DNA of 64,000 nt. Source: JAKAWQ01 sp035509315 (GTDB lineage: Bacteria; Pseudomonadota; Alphaproteobacteria; Acetobacterales; Acetobacteraceae). The translations under genes were made by a program, and so were the position numbers. The stretch is taken from contig DATJLS010000038.1 in assembly GCA_035509315.1 (NCBI GenBank), forward strand, positions 1 to 64,000, in the 5' to 3' direction. The first letter of the stretch is position 1; each line of letters begins with the position of its first letter. Shown here in pieces: positions 18,103 through 26,918 of this stretch. Under the pieces are notes generated by a model that worked only from the letters and a program-made list of their open reading frames with translations, did no database searches and was not told the DNA's origin.

Positions 18103-18612
18103 TCACGTCATGCGGCATTCGGGGCCGAGCTCTCCCCTGTAGGGGCGCCACGTCTCTGTCTGGCCAAGCAGCGGAATGGCGAGGTAGCCCCGCAGCTTGA
18201 GATCGCCGGCATCATCCACCCTGAGGCGCGCCCCATAGGTTGAGCCGTCGCGCGGGTCGGCCACCGTGCCGAACCACGCATCGCCGCGCTGCCTTTCATC
18301 CGCGATGATGGCGAGCCCGCATTGCGAGCCTCCATGCACGTCTGTCGGCACCGGTGCGCCGGGCGGACGCTGGAGCCCGACGATCCAGCCGCAGAGAAGC
18401 TCGCTCGAGCCCGAGTCTCCGCACGGAGCGATCCGCACCACCGCGTTTCCATTGGCGGTTATCCAGGTCCCGACCGGTGTCCTTGCCATCTCCTGCCACA
18501 TGCCCGCCCGGGCGGCCGGCGTGAGCAGCATCCATCCAGCCACCGCCCCAACCAGCGCGCCTACCCCCACGGCATGCGAAAACAGCCTCAACAGACCCTT
18601 GCGGCGCTCCAT
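18103..18612 (-). CDS. DUF2147 domain-containing secreted protein
   Basis: Protein of 169 residues with an N-terminal hydrophobic export segment (about residues 12-36, ending ARAG) and one DUF2147 domain: GTWITANGNAVVRIAPCG, LLCGWIVGL, STYGARLRVDDAGDLKLRGYL and ETWRPY. Two Cys pairs may form disulfides. The family is periplasmic, lipocalin-like in structure and of unknown function. The start is uncertain; ATG 18612 gives the cleanest signal peptide. It ends 31 nt before the MlaC-like gene on the same strand. Confidence 0.8.
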   Translation of the reverse strand: MERRKGLLRLFSHAVGVGALVGAVAGWMLLTPAARAGMWQEMARTPVGTWITANGNAVVRIAPCGDSGSSELLCGWIVGLQRPPGAPVPTDVHGGSQCGLAIIADERQRGDAWFGTVADPRDGSTYGARLRVDDAGDLKLRGYLAIPLLGQTETWRPYRGELGPECRMT

Positions 18613-19045
18613 CGTTCCCAATCCCACTCGCTGGACCCCTCCCATCGTTCCACAATTCGTGATCCGGCTCCCGTTGGTGAACGCGCCTCTCTTCATGGGA
18701 ACCATGCAGGTACGGAATGGAGTGGCGCGGCATCGCCCCGGCTGCGGGGCCGGCCGCGGTCGCGCTTCCCCCATCGCGCATGGCAAGACCATGGAATTTG
18801 CTGGCCGTCCTGCGTTGACACTCTTCGCATACGCACCAACTCGCGAGAAAGACGGGAGTTGGATGCCGCGATCGTCCATCATCCTCGTCACGCTCGCCCC
18901 TGCACCGCGATCGGACGTCACGGGCGCGCTGCGTGTAAGCCCGCAAGCGCCCGTTTCTCCTCTCCTTGTGGCGTTCATCGTCGGCAGTGCGCGTTCGCGT
19001 GCGATGCCGCGGTGCTTGGGCGTTGCCCAGGCACGGATCGAGTCG
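18613..19045. other. Intergenic region between DUF2147 gene and cyoA
   Basis: 433 nt separating divergent genes. It holds a TTGACA hexamer (18815-18820), a possible -35 element for cyo transcription without a convincing -10, and an inverted repeat at 18836-18862. No coding potential beyond antisense-like open frames is evident. Confidence 0.5.
18836..18862. repeat. Inverted repeat upstream of cyoABCD
   Basis: Perfect 7-bp arms CCAACTC (18836-18842) and GAGTTGG (18856-18862) with a 13-nt spacer, just downstream of a TTGACA hexamer. It could be an operator for the quinol oxidase operon; no regulator can be named. Confidence 0.4.
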
Positions 19046-19975
19046 ATGAATGGACATCAGCCCGCCAGAAAATATCCTTCAAAATATGCTCATATCCTGC
19101 GGATTGCCGTGGGTGCCGTCGCTCTGGCCGTTCCCACTCTCTCGCTCGGGGGCTGCAGTCGCGGCCTCGTCCTGCTGCACCCCTTGAACCCCATCGGTGC
19201 GACTGAAAAATCGGTCATCCTGATCGCATTCGGGTTGATGATGATTGTCGTCATCCCAGTTTTCGTCATGACCCTTCTGTTCGCCGCGCGCTATCGCGCC
19301 ACCAACGGCAAGGCCCGCTACGCGCCGAAATGGGACCGTTCCCTTGGCATCGAATTGATGGTCTGGCTGGTTCCCGCGCTGATCGTAACCGGGCTCGGCA
19401 TCCTGTCCTGGGGGACGACGCACGCACTCAACCCCTATCGCCCGCTCAACTCCGCCGAAGCGCCGATCGATATCGATGTCGTCGCGATGAACTGGAAGTG
19501 GCTGTTCATTTATCCCCGCCAGGAGATCGCGGCCGTGAACGAGCTCGTTCTGCCGCGCGGTGTGCCCGCACGCTTCCGCCTGACTTCCGAAACGGTGATG
19601 ACGGCGTTCTTCATCCCCCGCCTTGGCACCATGATCTACGCAATGCCGGGTATGCGCACGAAGCTCAATCTGGTCGCGGACAAGATCGGCGCCTATTCCG
19701 GCCGCAATTACCAATATAGCGGCGCCGGCTATTCGGGCATGACCTTCAAGGTTCTCGTCACTTCACGGAAGCGGTTCGCAAGCTGGATGGGTCGGGTCCG
19801 GCATTCTTCGCAGAGGCTCGACGGAACCTCCTTGCGCCGTCTCGCGCGGCCGAGCCTCCACAACCCGGTCAGGTGGTATTCCGCCGTCCCCCCTCATCTC
19901 TTCAAGTCCATCATAGGCGATGTCTTGGCCGAGGGTACCGGACACGGGAAGCCACGCGCGGGGAAGGGGGTCTGA
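19046..19975 (+). CDS. cyoA: Cytochrome bo(3)-type ubiquinol oxidase subunit II
   Basis: Subunit II of the quinol oxidase, 309 residues. A lipoprotein signal with lipobox LSLGGC is followed by two membrane helices and a periplasmic cupredoxin-like domain that lacks the CuA ligands, as expected for a quinol enzyme. Diagnostic segments are DIDVVAMNWKWLFIYP, TAFFIPRLGTMIYAMPGM and NYQYSGAGYSGMTFKV. ATG 19046 places the signal peptide normally. The cyoB gene starts 4 nt after the stop. Confidence 0.95.
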   Translation: MNGHQPARKYPSKYAHILRIAVGAVALAVPTLSLGGCSRGLVLLHPLNPIGATEKSVILIAFGLMMIVVIPVFVMTLLFAARYRATNGKARYAPKWDRSLGIELMVWLVPALIVTGLGILSWGTTHALNPYRPLNSAEAPIDIDVVAMNWKWLFIYPRQEIAAVNELVLPRGVPARFRLTSETVMTAFFIPRLGTMIYAMPGMRTKLNLVADKIGAYSGRNYQYSGAGYSGMTFKVLVTSRKRFASWMGRVRHSSQRLDGTSLRRLARPSLHNPVRWYSAVPPHLFKSIIGDVLAEGTGHGKPRAGKGV

Positions 19976-19979
19976 GGCA

Positions 19980-22004
19980 ATGTTCGGCAGGCTCACTCTT
20001 TCCGCCATTCCCTATCACAATCCCATCATCATGGGTGGAGTCTCGATCGCCGTCATCTCGGCCGTGATCGTCATCGGCGCCATCACCTATTTCGGCAAAT
20101 GGACCTATCTCTGGAGAGAATGGCTGACGTCCGTCGATCACAAGCGCATCGGCGTGATGTACATCATCCTCGCCCTGGTCATGCTGCTGCGCGGCTTCGC
20201 CGATGCGATCATGATGCGCGCCCAGCAGGCGATGGCCTTTGGCCCCAATCACGGTTATCTGCCGCCGGAGCATTTCGACCAGATCTTCACGGCTCACGGC
20301 ACCATCATGATCTATTTCATGGCGATGCCCTTCCTCATCGGCCTCATCAATGTGGCGGTTCCTCTGCAGATCGGTGCGCGGGACGTGGTCTTTCCATTCA
20401 TGAACGCCGTCAGCCTGTGGCTTGCCGTGATCAGTGCCATGCTGGTCATGGTCTCGCTCGGCGTCGGTGAATTCTCGAAAGGAGGATGGAGCGGCTATCC
20501 GCCGCTCACCGAGCTGCCGTTCAGTCCGGGCGTTGGGGTCGATTACTGGATATGGGCGCTCCAGCTCACCGGCATCGGCACATTGATGACCGGCATCAAT
20601 TTCCTCGTCACCATCCTCCGCATGCGCGCGCCCGGGATGACGCTGATGCGCATGCCCGTCTTCGCCTGGACGGCGCTCTGCACCAGCATGCTCATCGTCC
20701 TGGCCTTTCCGGTGCTTACCGTCACCCTCGCCCTCCTCGCGCTCGACCGTTATGTCGGCACACATTTCTTCACCGCCGGCGCGGGCGGCAACCTGATGAT
20801 GTACACCAACCTTTTCTGGACCTGGGGACATCCGGAGGTTTACATCCTCATCCTGCCGGCTTTCGGCATCTATTCCGAGGTCACGGCGAGCTTTTCGGGC
20901 AAGCGGCTGTTCGGCTATGCCCAGATGGTCTATGCCACGGTCGCGATCACGGTCCTTTCCTTCGTGGTCTGGCTCCATCACTTCTTCACCATGGGAGCGA
21001 GCGCAAACGTCAATGCCGCCTTCGGCATCGCGACGATGCTGATCGCGATCCCGACAGGGGTGAAAATCTTCAACTGGCTGTTCACGATGTTCCGCGGCCG
21101 GCTTTGCTTCACGCCGCCGATTCTCTGGACTCTCGGCTTCATCGTCACCTTCGTCATCGGTGGCGTCTCGGGCGTCGTCCTTGCCCTGCCACCGGCGGAT
21201 TATGTCCTCCACAACAGCGAGTTCCTGGTCGCCCATTTCCACAATATGTTGATCCCAGGCTCGCTGTTCGGATTTTTTGCCGGATATGAATACTGGTTTC
21301 CGAAAGCCTTTGGCTTTCGCCTCAGCGAGAAATGGGGCAGGCGTGCCTTCTGGGCCTGGCTCATAGGCTTCTACGTCGCCTTCATGCCACTCTACGTGCT
21401 CGGTTTCATGGGCATGCCGCGCCGCATGCAGCATTATGACAACCCGGCCTGGCATCCATGGCTCGAAATCGCGGCTGCCGGTGTTGCGATCATTGCATTC
21501 GGCATCGCCTGCCAGATCGCCGAGCTTGTTGTCAGCATTCGTGACCGTGCGCAGGCCCGTGACCGCACCGGTGATCCCTGGGGTGGCCGCACGCTCGAAT
21601 GGTGGCTCGCGTCTCCTCCACCATTCTACAATTTTGCCCGCATCCCGTTGGTCCACGATATCGATGCCTTCGCCGATATGAAGGAGCGGGGCATCGCCTA
21701 TCGCCGCCCCGCCGCCTATCATGACATCCATATGCCGAAGAATTCCGGCATTGCCTTTGTTATCGGCATTCTTGCCTTCGTTCTGGGATTCGCCCTCATC
21801 TGGCACATCTGGTGGGCATCCATACTCAGCCTGCTTGGCATCCTCGGCTGCATCCTCGCCCGCGCCTGGAGCGAGGATGTGTCCTGGCACGTGCCGGCGG
21901 AGGAGGTCGCCGAGATCGAAGATCGCCGCTATCGCGCTTTGATTTCCGCCATGGCCCCTGCCACCGAGGAGGCCCGTCGAGGGGAGGGCCTTGTCCATGC
22001 CTGA
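19980..22004 (+). CDS. cyoB: Cytochrome bo(3)-type ubiquinol oxidase subunit I
   Basis: Catalytic haem-copper subunit of 674 residues with 14-15 membrane helices. It carries the low-spin haem His in FTAHGTIMIYF, the HPEVY sequence with the cross-linked His-Tyr pair (GHPEVYILI), the CuB histidines LHHFFTMG and the haem ligands VAHFHNMLI. Start ATG 19980 gives MFGRLTLSAIPYHNP, the usual beginning. It oxidises ubiquinol and reduces O2 to water while pumping protons. The end overlaps cyoC by 8 nt. Confidence 0.97.
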   Translation: MFGRLTLSAIPYHNPIIMGGVSIAVISAVIVIGAITYFGKWTYLWREWLTSVDHKRIGVMYIILALVMLLRGFADAIMMRAQQAMAFGPNHGYLPPEHFDQIFTAHGTIMIYFMAMPFLIGLINVAVPLQIGARDVVFPFMNAVSLWLAVISAMLVMVSLGVGEFSKGGWSGYPPLTELPFSPGVGVDYWIWALQLTGIGTLMTGINFLVTILRMRAPGMTLMRMPVFAWTALCTSMLIVLAFPVLTVTLALLALDRYVGTHFFTAGAGGNLMMYTNLFWTWGHPEVYILILPAFGIYSEVTASFSGKRLFGYAQMVYATVAITVLSFVVWLHHFFTMGASANVNAAFGIATMLIAIPTGVKIFNWLFTMFRGRLCFTPPILWTLGFIVTFVIGGVSGVVLALPPADYVLHNSEFLVAHFHNMLIPGSLFGFFAGYEYWFPKAFGFRLSEKWGRRAFWAWLIGFYVAFMPLYVLGFMGMPRRMQHYDNPAWHPWLEIAAAGVAIIAFGIACQIAELVVSIRDRAQARDRTGDPWGGRTLEWWLASPPPFYNFARIPLVHDIDAFADMKERGIAYRRPAAYHDIHMPKNSGIAFVIGILAFVLGFALIWHIWWASILSLLGILGCILARAWSEDVSWHVPAEEVAEIEDRRYRALISAMAPATEEARRGEGLVHA

Positions 22005-22635
22005 TACGGCCATCGAGGTTCTGAATACAGACATTCTCGAAGACATGTTCGCCTCCGCCGAGGGACAGGGGGAAGCGGAATCCGTCGCCAGCACCGCCTT
22101 CGGCTTCTGGCTCTACATCATGAGCGATTGCATCCTCTTCGCGGCCCTCTTCGCGACTTTCGTCGTCCTGAGCCGGAACTACGCGGGCGGTCCAACCGGA
22201 CGTGAGCTCTTCGACCTTCGCGAGACGCTCCTCGAGACCTTTTCCCTTCTTACGAGCAGCGTCACTTGCGGCTTCGCGATGCTCGCTCTGCACAGGGAGG
22301 AGAGGGGAGGGGTCATCTCCTGGCTCGCCGTCACCTTTCTCTTCGGGCTCGGCTTCGTCGTCATGGAGGTGAGGGAGTTTTTGCACATGGCGGCTATCGG
22401 CAGCGGCCCATGGCGCAGCGGGTTCCTCTCCGCCTTCTTCACGCTTGTCGGGGCCCACGGCACGCACGTTGCCATCGGCCTCGTCTGGATGGCGTTCATG
22501 ATCGTGCAGATCCTCGCCAAGGGACTGACGGCAAGTGTTCAGTCCCGTTTGCTGCGCCTCAGCATGTTCTGGCACTTCCTCGACATCATCTGGGTCGGGG
22601 TCTTCACGGTCGTCTATCTGAACGGGGTCTATTGA
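21997..22635 (+). CDS. cyoC: Cytochrome bo(3)-type ubiquinol oxidase subunit III
   Basis: Subunit III, 212 residues, five membrane helices. Typical stretches are FGFWLYIMSDCILFAALFAT, GRELFDLRETLLETFSLLTS, and HGTHVAIGLVWM, and WHFLDIIWVGVFTVVYLNG at the C-terminus. ATG 21997 lies about 9 nt after a GGAGG element inside the end of cyoB and is preferred over a TTG two codons earlier. It overlaps cyoB by 8 nt and cyoD by 1 nt. Confidence 0.95.
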   Translation: MPDTAIEVLNTDILEDMFASAEGQGEAESVASTAFGFWLYIMSDCILFAALFATFVVLSRNYAGGPTGRELFDLRETLLETFSLLTSSVTCGFAMLALHREERGGVISWLAVTFLFGLGFVVMEVREFLHMAAIGSGPWRSGFLSAFFTLVGAHGTHVAIGLVWMAFMIVQILAKGLTASVQSRLLRLSMFWHFLDIIWVGVFTVVYLNGVY

Positions 22636-23000
22636 TGCCGCATAACGCGATCGATGCTGCCGGCGCAGGGAAAGGCTCGGCTCTCTCCTATCTTTCCGGC
22701 TACGTCCTCGCGATCCTCCTCACCCTGGCCGCCTTTCTGCCGGTGATGACAAGGGTGCTTTCACCCGAAGAGACCTTCATTGTCATTTTCGCAGTAGCCG
22801 CGGCGCAGATCCTGGTCCATCTGCGCTGCTTCCTCCATTTGGACGGCTCTTCAGAACAACGCTGGAATCGCGCCGCCCTTCTCTTCACGGCACTGATCCT
22901 CGTCCTCATCGTCGGCGGCGAGATCTGGATCATGTTCAGCCTTCATGCGCGCACGATGCTTGCCCCGGCCGCGATGCCCAGCCCGCCGAACGGGGCTTAA
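22635..23000 (+). CDS. cyoD: Cytochrome bo(3)-type ubiquinol oxidase subunit IV
   Basis: Small subunit of 121 residues with three membrane helices, needed for assembly of the CuB site. The family core is seen as VHLRCFLHLDGSSEQRWN between helices two and three. It starts on the last base of the cyoC stop (TGATG). The gene ends in a 4-nt convergent overlap with the GNAT gene. No haem O synthase (cyoE) follows. Confidence 0.93.
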   Translation: MPHNAIDAAGAGKGSALSYLSGYVLAILLTLAAFLPVMTRVLSPEETFIVIFAVAAAQILVHLRCFLHLDGSSEQRWNRAALLFTALILVLIVGGEIWIMFSLHARTMLAPAAMPSPPNGA

Positions 23001-23557
23001 CGTGCCGGTGGCGGCAGGCTGTCGCCCGCGCCGAGCGTGCGCTGCAGCAGCACCGTGTCGAGCCAGCGTCCGTGCTTGTAGCCGACCGAGCGCAGCACCC
23101 CCACCAGGCGGAACTCCGCACGCTCGTGCAGCCGGATGGAGGCGAGATTGCCGCTATCTCCCACCACCGCGACCATCTGGCGAAAGCCCTGCTCCGTACA
23201 GGCCTCGATCAGCGCATCAAGCAGACGCCGCCCCAGGCCGCGTCTCATCGCGTCCTGACGCAGATAGATCGAGTTTTCCACCGTCTCGCGATAGGCGGGC
23301 CGCGCCCGGTAGGGCCCGGCATAAGCATATCCCGCAATGCCGGCCGCGTCCTCCGCAACAAGATAGGGATAGCCGCGCCCGACCAGCTCCGCCCGCCGCC
23401 GCCCCATCTCGGCCGCATCCGGGGCCTCCGTCTCGAAGGAAGCTGTCCCGGTGAGGACATGAAAGCCGTAGATCGCCGTGATCGCGGCGACATCCTCCGT
23501 GCGCGAGGCGCGCAAAATCGCTGCTCGCCCAGACGCGACACCCGCTTCTTCGTTCAT
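22997..23557 (-). CDS. GNAT N-acetyltransferase, phosphinothricin acetyltransferase-like
   Basis: Acetyltransferase of 186 residues. The order ILRASRTEDVAAITAIYGFHV, TASFETEAPDAAEM, RPAYRETVENSIYL, and RRGLGRRLLDALIEAC (acetyl-CoA pyrophosphate loop) is that of the Pat/Bar/MnaT group, which acetylates phosphinothricin or methionine sulfoximine-like amino acids. ATG 23557 is chosen over a TTG ten codons upstream. It converges on cyoD with overlapping stop codons. Confidence 0.9.
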   Translation of the reverse strand: MNEEAGVASGRAAILRASRTEDVAAITAIYGFHVLTGTASFETEAPDAAEMGRRRAELVGRGYPYLVAEDAAGIAGYAYAGPYRARPAYRETVENSIYLRQDAMRRGLGRRLLDALIEACTEQGFRQMVAVVGDSGNLASIRLHERAEFRLVGVLRSVGYKHGRWLDTVLLQRTLGAGDSLPPPAR

Positions 23558-23628
23558 CGGATGAGTTTGCGTCAGGCTATCCGTCAACCCAAGTGCGAAA
23601 CTCCGATATCCGGCATCAGCGTTCCTTT

Positions 23629-25140
23629 TTATCCCGCGCTCGCCGGAATCTGCGGCATCTTCACGCCTTCATAGTCAACCACCGTCATCATCCCGGCCTC
23701 GAGATGATAGAGGTTGTGGCAATGGAAGGCCCAGCGTCCCACATTGTCCGCATCGAAGGCGATGGTCACGCTTGCCTGTGGCGTCACCAGCACGGTGTCC
23801 CGCACGGCCCCCGAGAATTTTCGCCCGTTCACCGCCAATACCTGGAATCGATGCCCATGCAGATGCATCGGGTGGGACATCATCGTCTCGTTCCGCATGA
23901 CGAACATCACCCGCTTGCCCGCGCTTACCATGATGGGCGTGATCTTCGGATAGACCTGATTGTCCATCGACCAGACATAGGCCTGCATATCGCCGGTGAG
24001 CAGGACATCGCGCACGATCCCGGGCTCACGCTCTGCAAGCGGCTCTGCCGCGGTCAGGCTTTGCTCGAAATCGAGCGTGACCGCCGGGGCCGGCGTGGCG
24101 GCGTTCTCCGCGATCCGCCCGACCTTAGCACCCACCGTCGCGAGCACGATGCCCGTGCGGTCGGTCTTGCCTTCCACCTGGGCGAGGATGGGAAAGGCGC
24201 CTGCGCCCGCCGGGAGGTCGAGCAGGATGTCCACGCGTTGCGCCACCGCAAGCGGTATGGTGCCGATCGTCATCGGCTTGATTGCCGTGCCGTCCACGGC
24301 GATGAGCGTGCCGCGGAGCGCGCCAAGGCTGATCCAGAAATTGGTCGCGGCGCTGCCGTTGATGATCCGAAGCCGCACCCGCCCTCCCGGCTCCACCCCG
24401 ACGATATCCGGGTCGGCGAGCGTGCGGTCATTGGCGAGGAAGGCGTCGTAGTCCACGTCGTTCAGATCGGGCTTCGCCTCCGTCGCCGACATGCCCTGGC
24501 CCGACATGCCCTGGCCCGACGCCCCCTGGGCCACCGTTCCTTGGCCCGTCGCGCCCGGCATCTTCATGCTGGCCATTGCCACGCCGGCGCTCTCTTTGCG
24601 TTGCCGCAAAGCCGCGAAGATCTCGTCCGGACTCCGGAAGCTGAAATCGTGCAGCATGACGACCACCTCCTGCGCCCCCCCGTGCTCGGAAGCTCCGTCG
24701 CGGATGATGAGCGGGGCGGAGAGCAGCCGCTGCTCCTGGAAGCCGACATGCGAGTGCATCCAGAAAGTGCCCGCGAAATCGAGCTTGAAATCATAGTCCT
24801 GGCGGGCGCCGGCGGGGATCGGCGGCGCAGAGACATAGGGCACGCCATCCTGGCGGAAGGGCGGCGTCAGGCCGTGCCAGTGGATCAGGGAGTCGGTATC
24901 GAGACCGTTCCGGACCTGAACGCGAAACGGGGTCGAAACGTCCATGAAGATCCCCCGCGTGCCGTCCGGCTGAGCGATCCCGAGCACGGAGGCCGCCTTG
25001 CCGTTTACCTCGATGACGCGGCTTTCCAGCATGAGCACGGTGGGGTTGGTCCCCGCCTGCGCATCCGCGCGGGCGGGAAGCGGGCCGAACGCCCCCGCAG
25101 CCACGGCGGCGGCGGATTTGAGGAAGCTCCGGCGATCCAC
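23629..25140 (-). CDS. Multicopper oxidase, Tat-exported, with Met-rich insert
   Basis: Periplasmic three-cupredoxin multicopper oxidase of 503 residues. The twin-arginine signal is MDRRSFLKSAAAVAAGAF. Copper-binding motifs are HWHG and HSH (first domain), HPMHLHGH and HCHNLYHLEAGMM (third domain, with the axial Met of type 1 copper). A Met/Gln/Gly insert of 5-residue repeats lies at about residues 197-220 and may bind extra copper, as in CueO/CopA-like enzymes. Copper tolerance through Cu(I) oxidation is inferred. It is 74 nt downstream of a DUF202 gene. Confidence 0.92.
   Translation of the reverse strand: MDRRSFLKSAAAVAAGAFGPLPARADAQAGTNPTVLMLESRVIEVNGKAASVLGIAQPDGTRGIFMDVSTPFRVQVRNGLDTDSLIHWHGLTPPFRQDGVPYVSAPPIPAGARQDYDFKLDFAGTFWMHSHVGFQEQRLLSAPLIIRDGASEHGGAQEVVVMLHDFSFRSPDEIFAALRQRKESAGVAMASMKMPGATGQGTVAQGASGQGMSGQGMSATEAKPDLNDVDYDAFLANDRTLADPDIVGVEPGGRVRLRIINGSAATNFWISLGALRGTLIAVDGTAIKPMTIGTIPLAVAQRVDILLDLPAGAGAFPILAQVEGKTDRTGIVLATVGAKVGRIAENAATPAPAVTLDFEQSLTAAEPLAEREPGIVRDVLLTGDMQAYVWSMDNQVYPKITPIMVSAGKRVMFVMRNETMMSHPMHLHGHRFQVLAVNGRKFSGAVRDTVLVTPQASVTIAFDADNVGRWAFHCHNLYHLEAGMMTVVDYEGVKMPQIPASAG
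24488..24547. repeat. 15-nt tandem repeat in the multicopper oxidase gene
   Basis: Four copies of a 15-nt unit with consensus GACATGCCCTGGCCC (first two identical, 24488-24502 and 24503-24517; two diverged). In the protein they give the five-residue repeat (G/A)QG(M/A/T)(S/V), a Met-rich loop. Confidence 0.8.
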
Positions 25141-25214
25141 GGTCGGTGTCTCCTTCCCTTGGCGGTGCAGGCTCCGCGCCCGCGGAAACGGTCCCGATCT
25201 GGAACGATCCGGGC

Positions 25215-25604
25215 TCAGAGCTCCGCCACCAGCGTCTGGGAAAGATATAGCACCAGCGCGATGCCGAGTATGACCATTAGCCCTGCCAGCGCGAGATCGA
25301 CGCGCGCGCTCTCAACAGCACTTTCCTGCCGGTCGATTGCCCGGCCGGTGCGAAGGAAGCGCACCGCCGCAATCGCCACCATCGCCGTGCCGGCGAGAAT
25401 GAGCAGGATTCCGGCAATCCCCCCGAACCCGCCGCCCGGCACCGAAGCCGCCTGAGCGCCGCCTTCCATGGACCCCACGGCAATCTTCAGGAACAGGTTG
25501 AAGCGCGTGACAAGAAATCCGAAGGCCATCACGGCAATCGCGGTCCGCACCCAGGCCAGGAATGTCCGCTCATTGGCTGCATGATCGGAGAAATTGCGGA
25601 TCAT
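25215..25604 (-). CDS. DUF202 (YidH) family membrane protein
   Basis: Membrane protein of 129 residues with three hydrophobic helices. The DUF202 hallmark is at the N-terminus: DHAANERTFLAWVRTAIAVM. Function is unknown. It lies upstream of the multicopper oxidase on the same strand and may share its transcript, so a role in metal or stress response is possible but not shown. No clear Shine-Dalgarno precedes ATG 25604. Confidence 0.88.
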   Translation of the reverse strand: MIRNFSDHAANERTFLAWVRTAIAVMAFGFLVTRFNLFLKIAVGSMEGGAQAASVPGGGFGGIAGILLILAGTAMVAIAAVRFLRTGRAIDRQESAVESARVDLALAGLMVILGIALVLYLSQTLVAEL

Positions 25605-25670
25605 CGGCGAAGTCCGGTGACGGAACTCGTTTCTCCCTCTCGCCTCACGGCGCCGCGCGCCAGGGTGCTG

Positions 25671-25694
25671 GCCGACGTGCCGGCCGACGTGCCG
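25671..25694. repeat. Two 12-nt direct repeats in the tgt leader
   Basis: GCCGACGTGCCG occurs twice in tandem (25671-25682, 25683-25694), followed by a hairpin-forming stretch (about 25697-25721) in which GGGAC-CCCC can pair with GGGG-GTCCC around one bulged T. It lies in the 159-nt space before tgt. Significance unknown. Confidence 0.4.
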
Positions 25695-25763
25695 GTGGGG
25701 ACCCCCTTTGCGGGGTGTCCCGATTCCACCGCACGCGATATTGATCTAAAAACCCACCGCTCC

Positions 25764-26918
25764 ATGATCCTCCCCTTTCGCCTCGCCGCCACGGCCGGCG
25801 CCGCGCGCGCCGGCGTGCTCGAAACCGCCCACGGCCCCGTCCATACGCCCGCCTTCATGCCGGTCGGCACCCAGGCCACCGTCAAGGGCATGACGGCCTC
25901 CTCCGTTCGCGCCATCGGCGCCGAGATGGTGCTCGCCAACGCCTATCACCTCATGCTCCGCCCTGGCGCCGAGCGCATCGCCGCGCTCGGCGGCCTGCAT
26001 CGCTTCATGGATTGGCCCGGCCCCATTCTCACCGATTCCGGCGGGTTCCAGGTGATGTCCCTCGGCGCCTTGCGGAAAATCTCTGAAGAGGGCGTCGTCT
26101 TCCGCTCGCATATCGACGGCGCCCGCATCCATCTCACGCCCGAGCGTGCCGTCCGCGTCCAGCACTTGCTCGATTCCACCATCACCATGGTGCTCGATGA
26201 ATGCACCGAGTTCCCGGCGACACTTCCCGCCGCCCGCCGCTCGATGGAGCTTTCCATGCGCTGGGCCGCCCGCTCGAAGGCGGCCTACGAGCCTCGTCCC
26301 GGCTACGGGCTCTTCGGCATCGTCCAGGGCAGCACCTATCCCGAGCTCCGCCTGCAATCGGCAGCCTCCCTCACCGCCCTCGGGTTCGACGGATATGCGA
26401 TCGGCGGCCTCGCGGTCGGTGAAGGTCAGGCCAGCATGCTCGCAACGCTCGATGCCACCCTGCCTGCCCTTCCTTCCGACCGCCCCCGCTATCTCATGGG
26501 CGTCGGCACGCCACAGGATCTCCTCGAAGCCGTCGCGCGCGGCGTCGACCTCTTCGATTGTGTCATCCCCACACGCGCCGGCCGCACCGGCCGCGCCTTC
26601 ACCTCCGCCGGCATTCTCAATCTTCGCAATGCCCGTTTCGCCGCCGATCCCGCCCCGCTCGATCCCGCCTGTGACTGTCCCACCTGTGGCCGCCATGCCC
26701 GCGCCTATCTCCACCATCTCTTCAAGGCCGGCGAGATGCTCGGTCCAATGATGCTCACCTGGCACAATCTGCACTATTATCAGGCCCTGATGCGGAGCTT
26801 CCGCGCGGCCATTCTCAGTGGCGATCTCGCCGCCAGCGAAGCTTCGCTGCGTGCGGCGTGGGCGCGCGGAGATCCCGGCCCGCACCGGAAGGACGATCGC
26901 GGGGAAGAGCGAACGTGA
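25764..26918 (+). CDS. tgt: tRNA-guanine transglycosylase
   Basis: Exchanges guanine 34 of GUN-anticodon tRNAs for preQ1, 384 residues. Active-site and substrate motifs are LTDSGGFQVMSLG, GLFGIVQGS, YAIGGLAVGE, FDCVIPTRAGRTGRAFT, and the zinc site CDCPTCG with a distal His in TWHNLHYY. ATG 25764 gives the family N-terminus and length. Its stop overlaps the queF start (TGATG), marking a tgt-queF-queG operon. Confidence 0.96.
   Translation: MILPFRLAATAGAARAGVLETAHGPVHTPAFMPVGTQATVKGMTASSVRAIGAEMVLANAYHLMLRPGAERIAALGGLHRFMDWPGPILTDSGGFQVMSLGALRKISEEGVVFRSHIDGARIHLTPERAVRVQHLLDSTITMVLDECTEFPATLPAARRSMELSMRWAARSKAAYEPRPGYGLFGIVQGSTYPELRLQSAASLTALGFDGYAIGGLAVGEGQASMLATLDATLPALPSDRPRYLMGVGTPQDLLEAVARGVDLFDCVIPTRAGRTGRAFTSAGILNLRNARFAADPAPLDPACDCPTCGRHARAYLHHLFKAGEMLGPMMLTWHNLHYYQALMRSFRAAILSGDLAASEASLRAAWARGDPGPHRKDDRGEERT

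Noticed and set aside
19911..22094. Open frame of 727 codons on the minus strand
   Set aside because: Antisense to cyoB; composition (Glu/Asp/Arg/His-rich) is typical of the reverse complement of a membrane protein gene.
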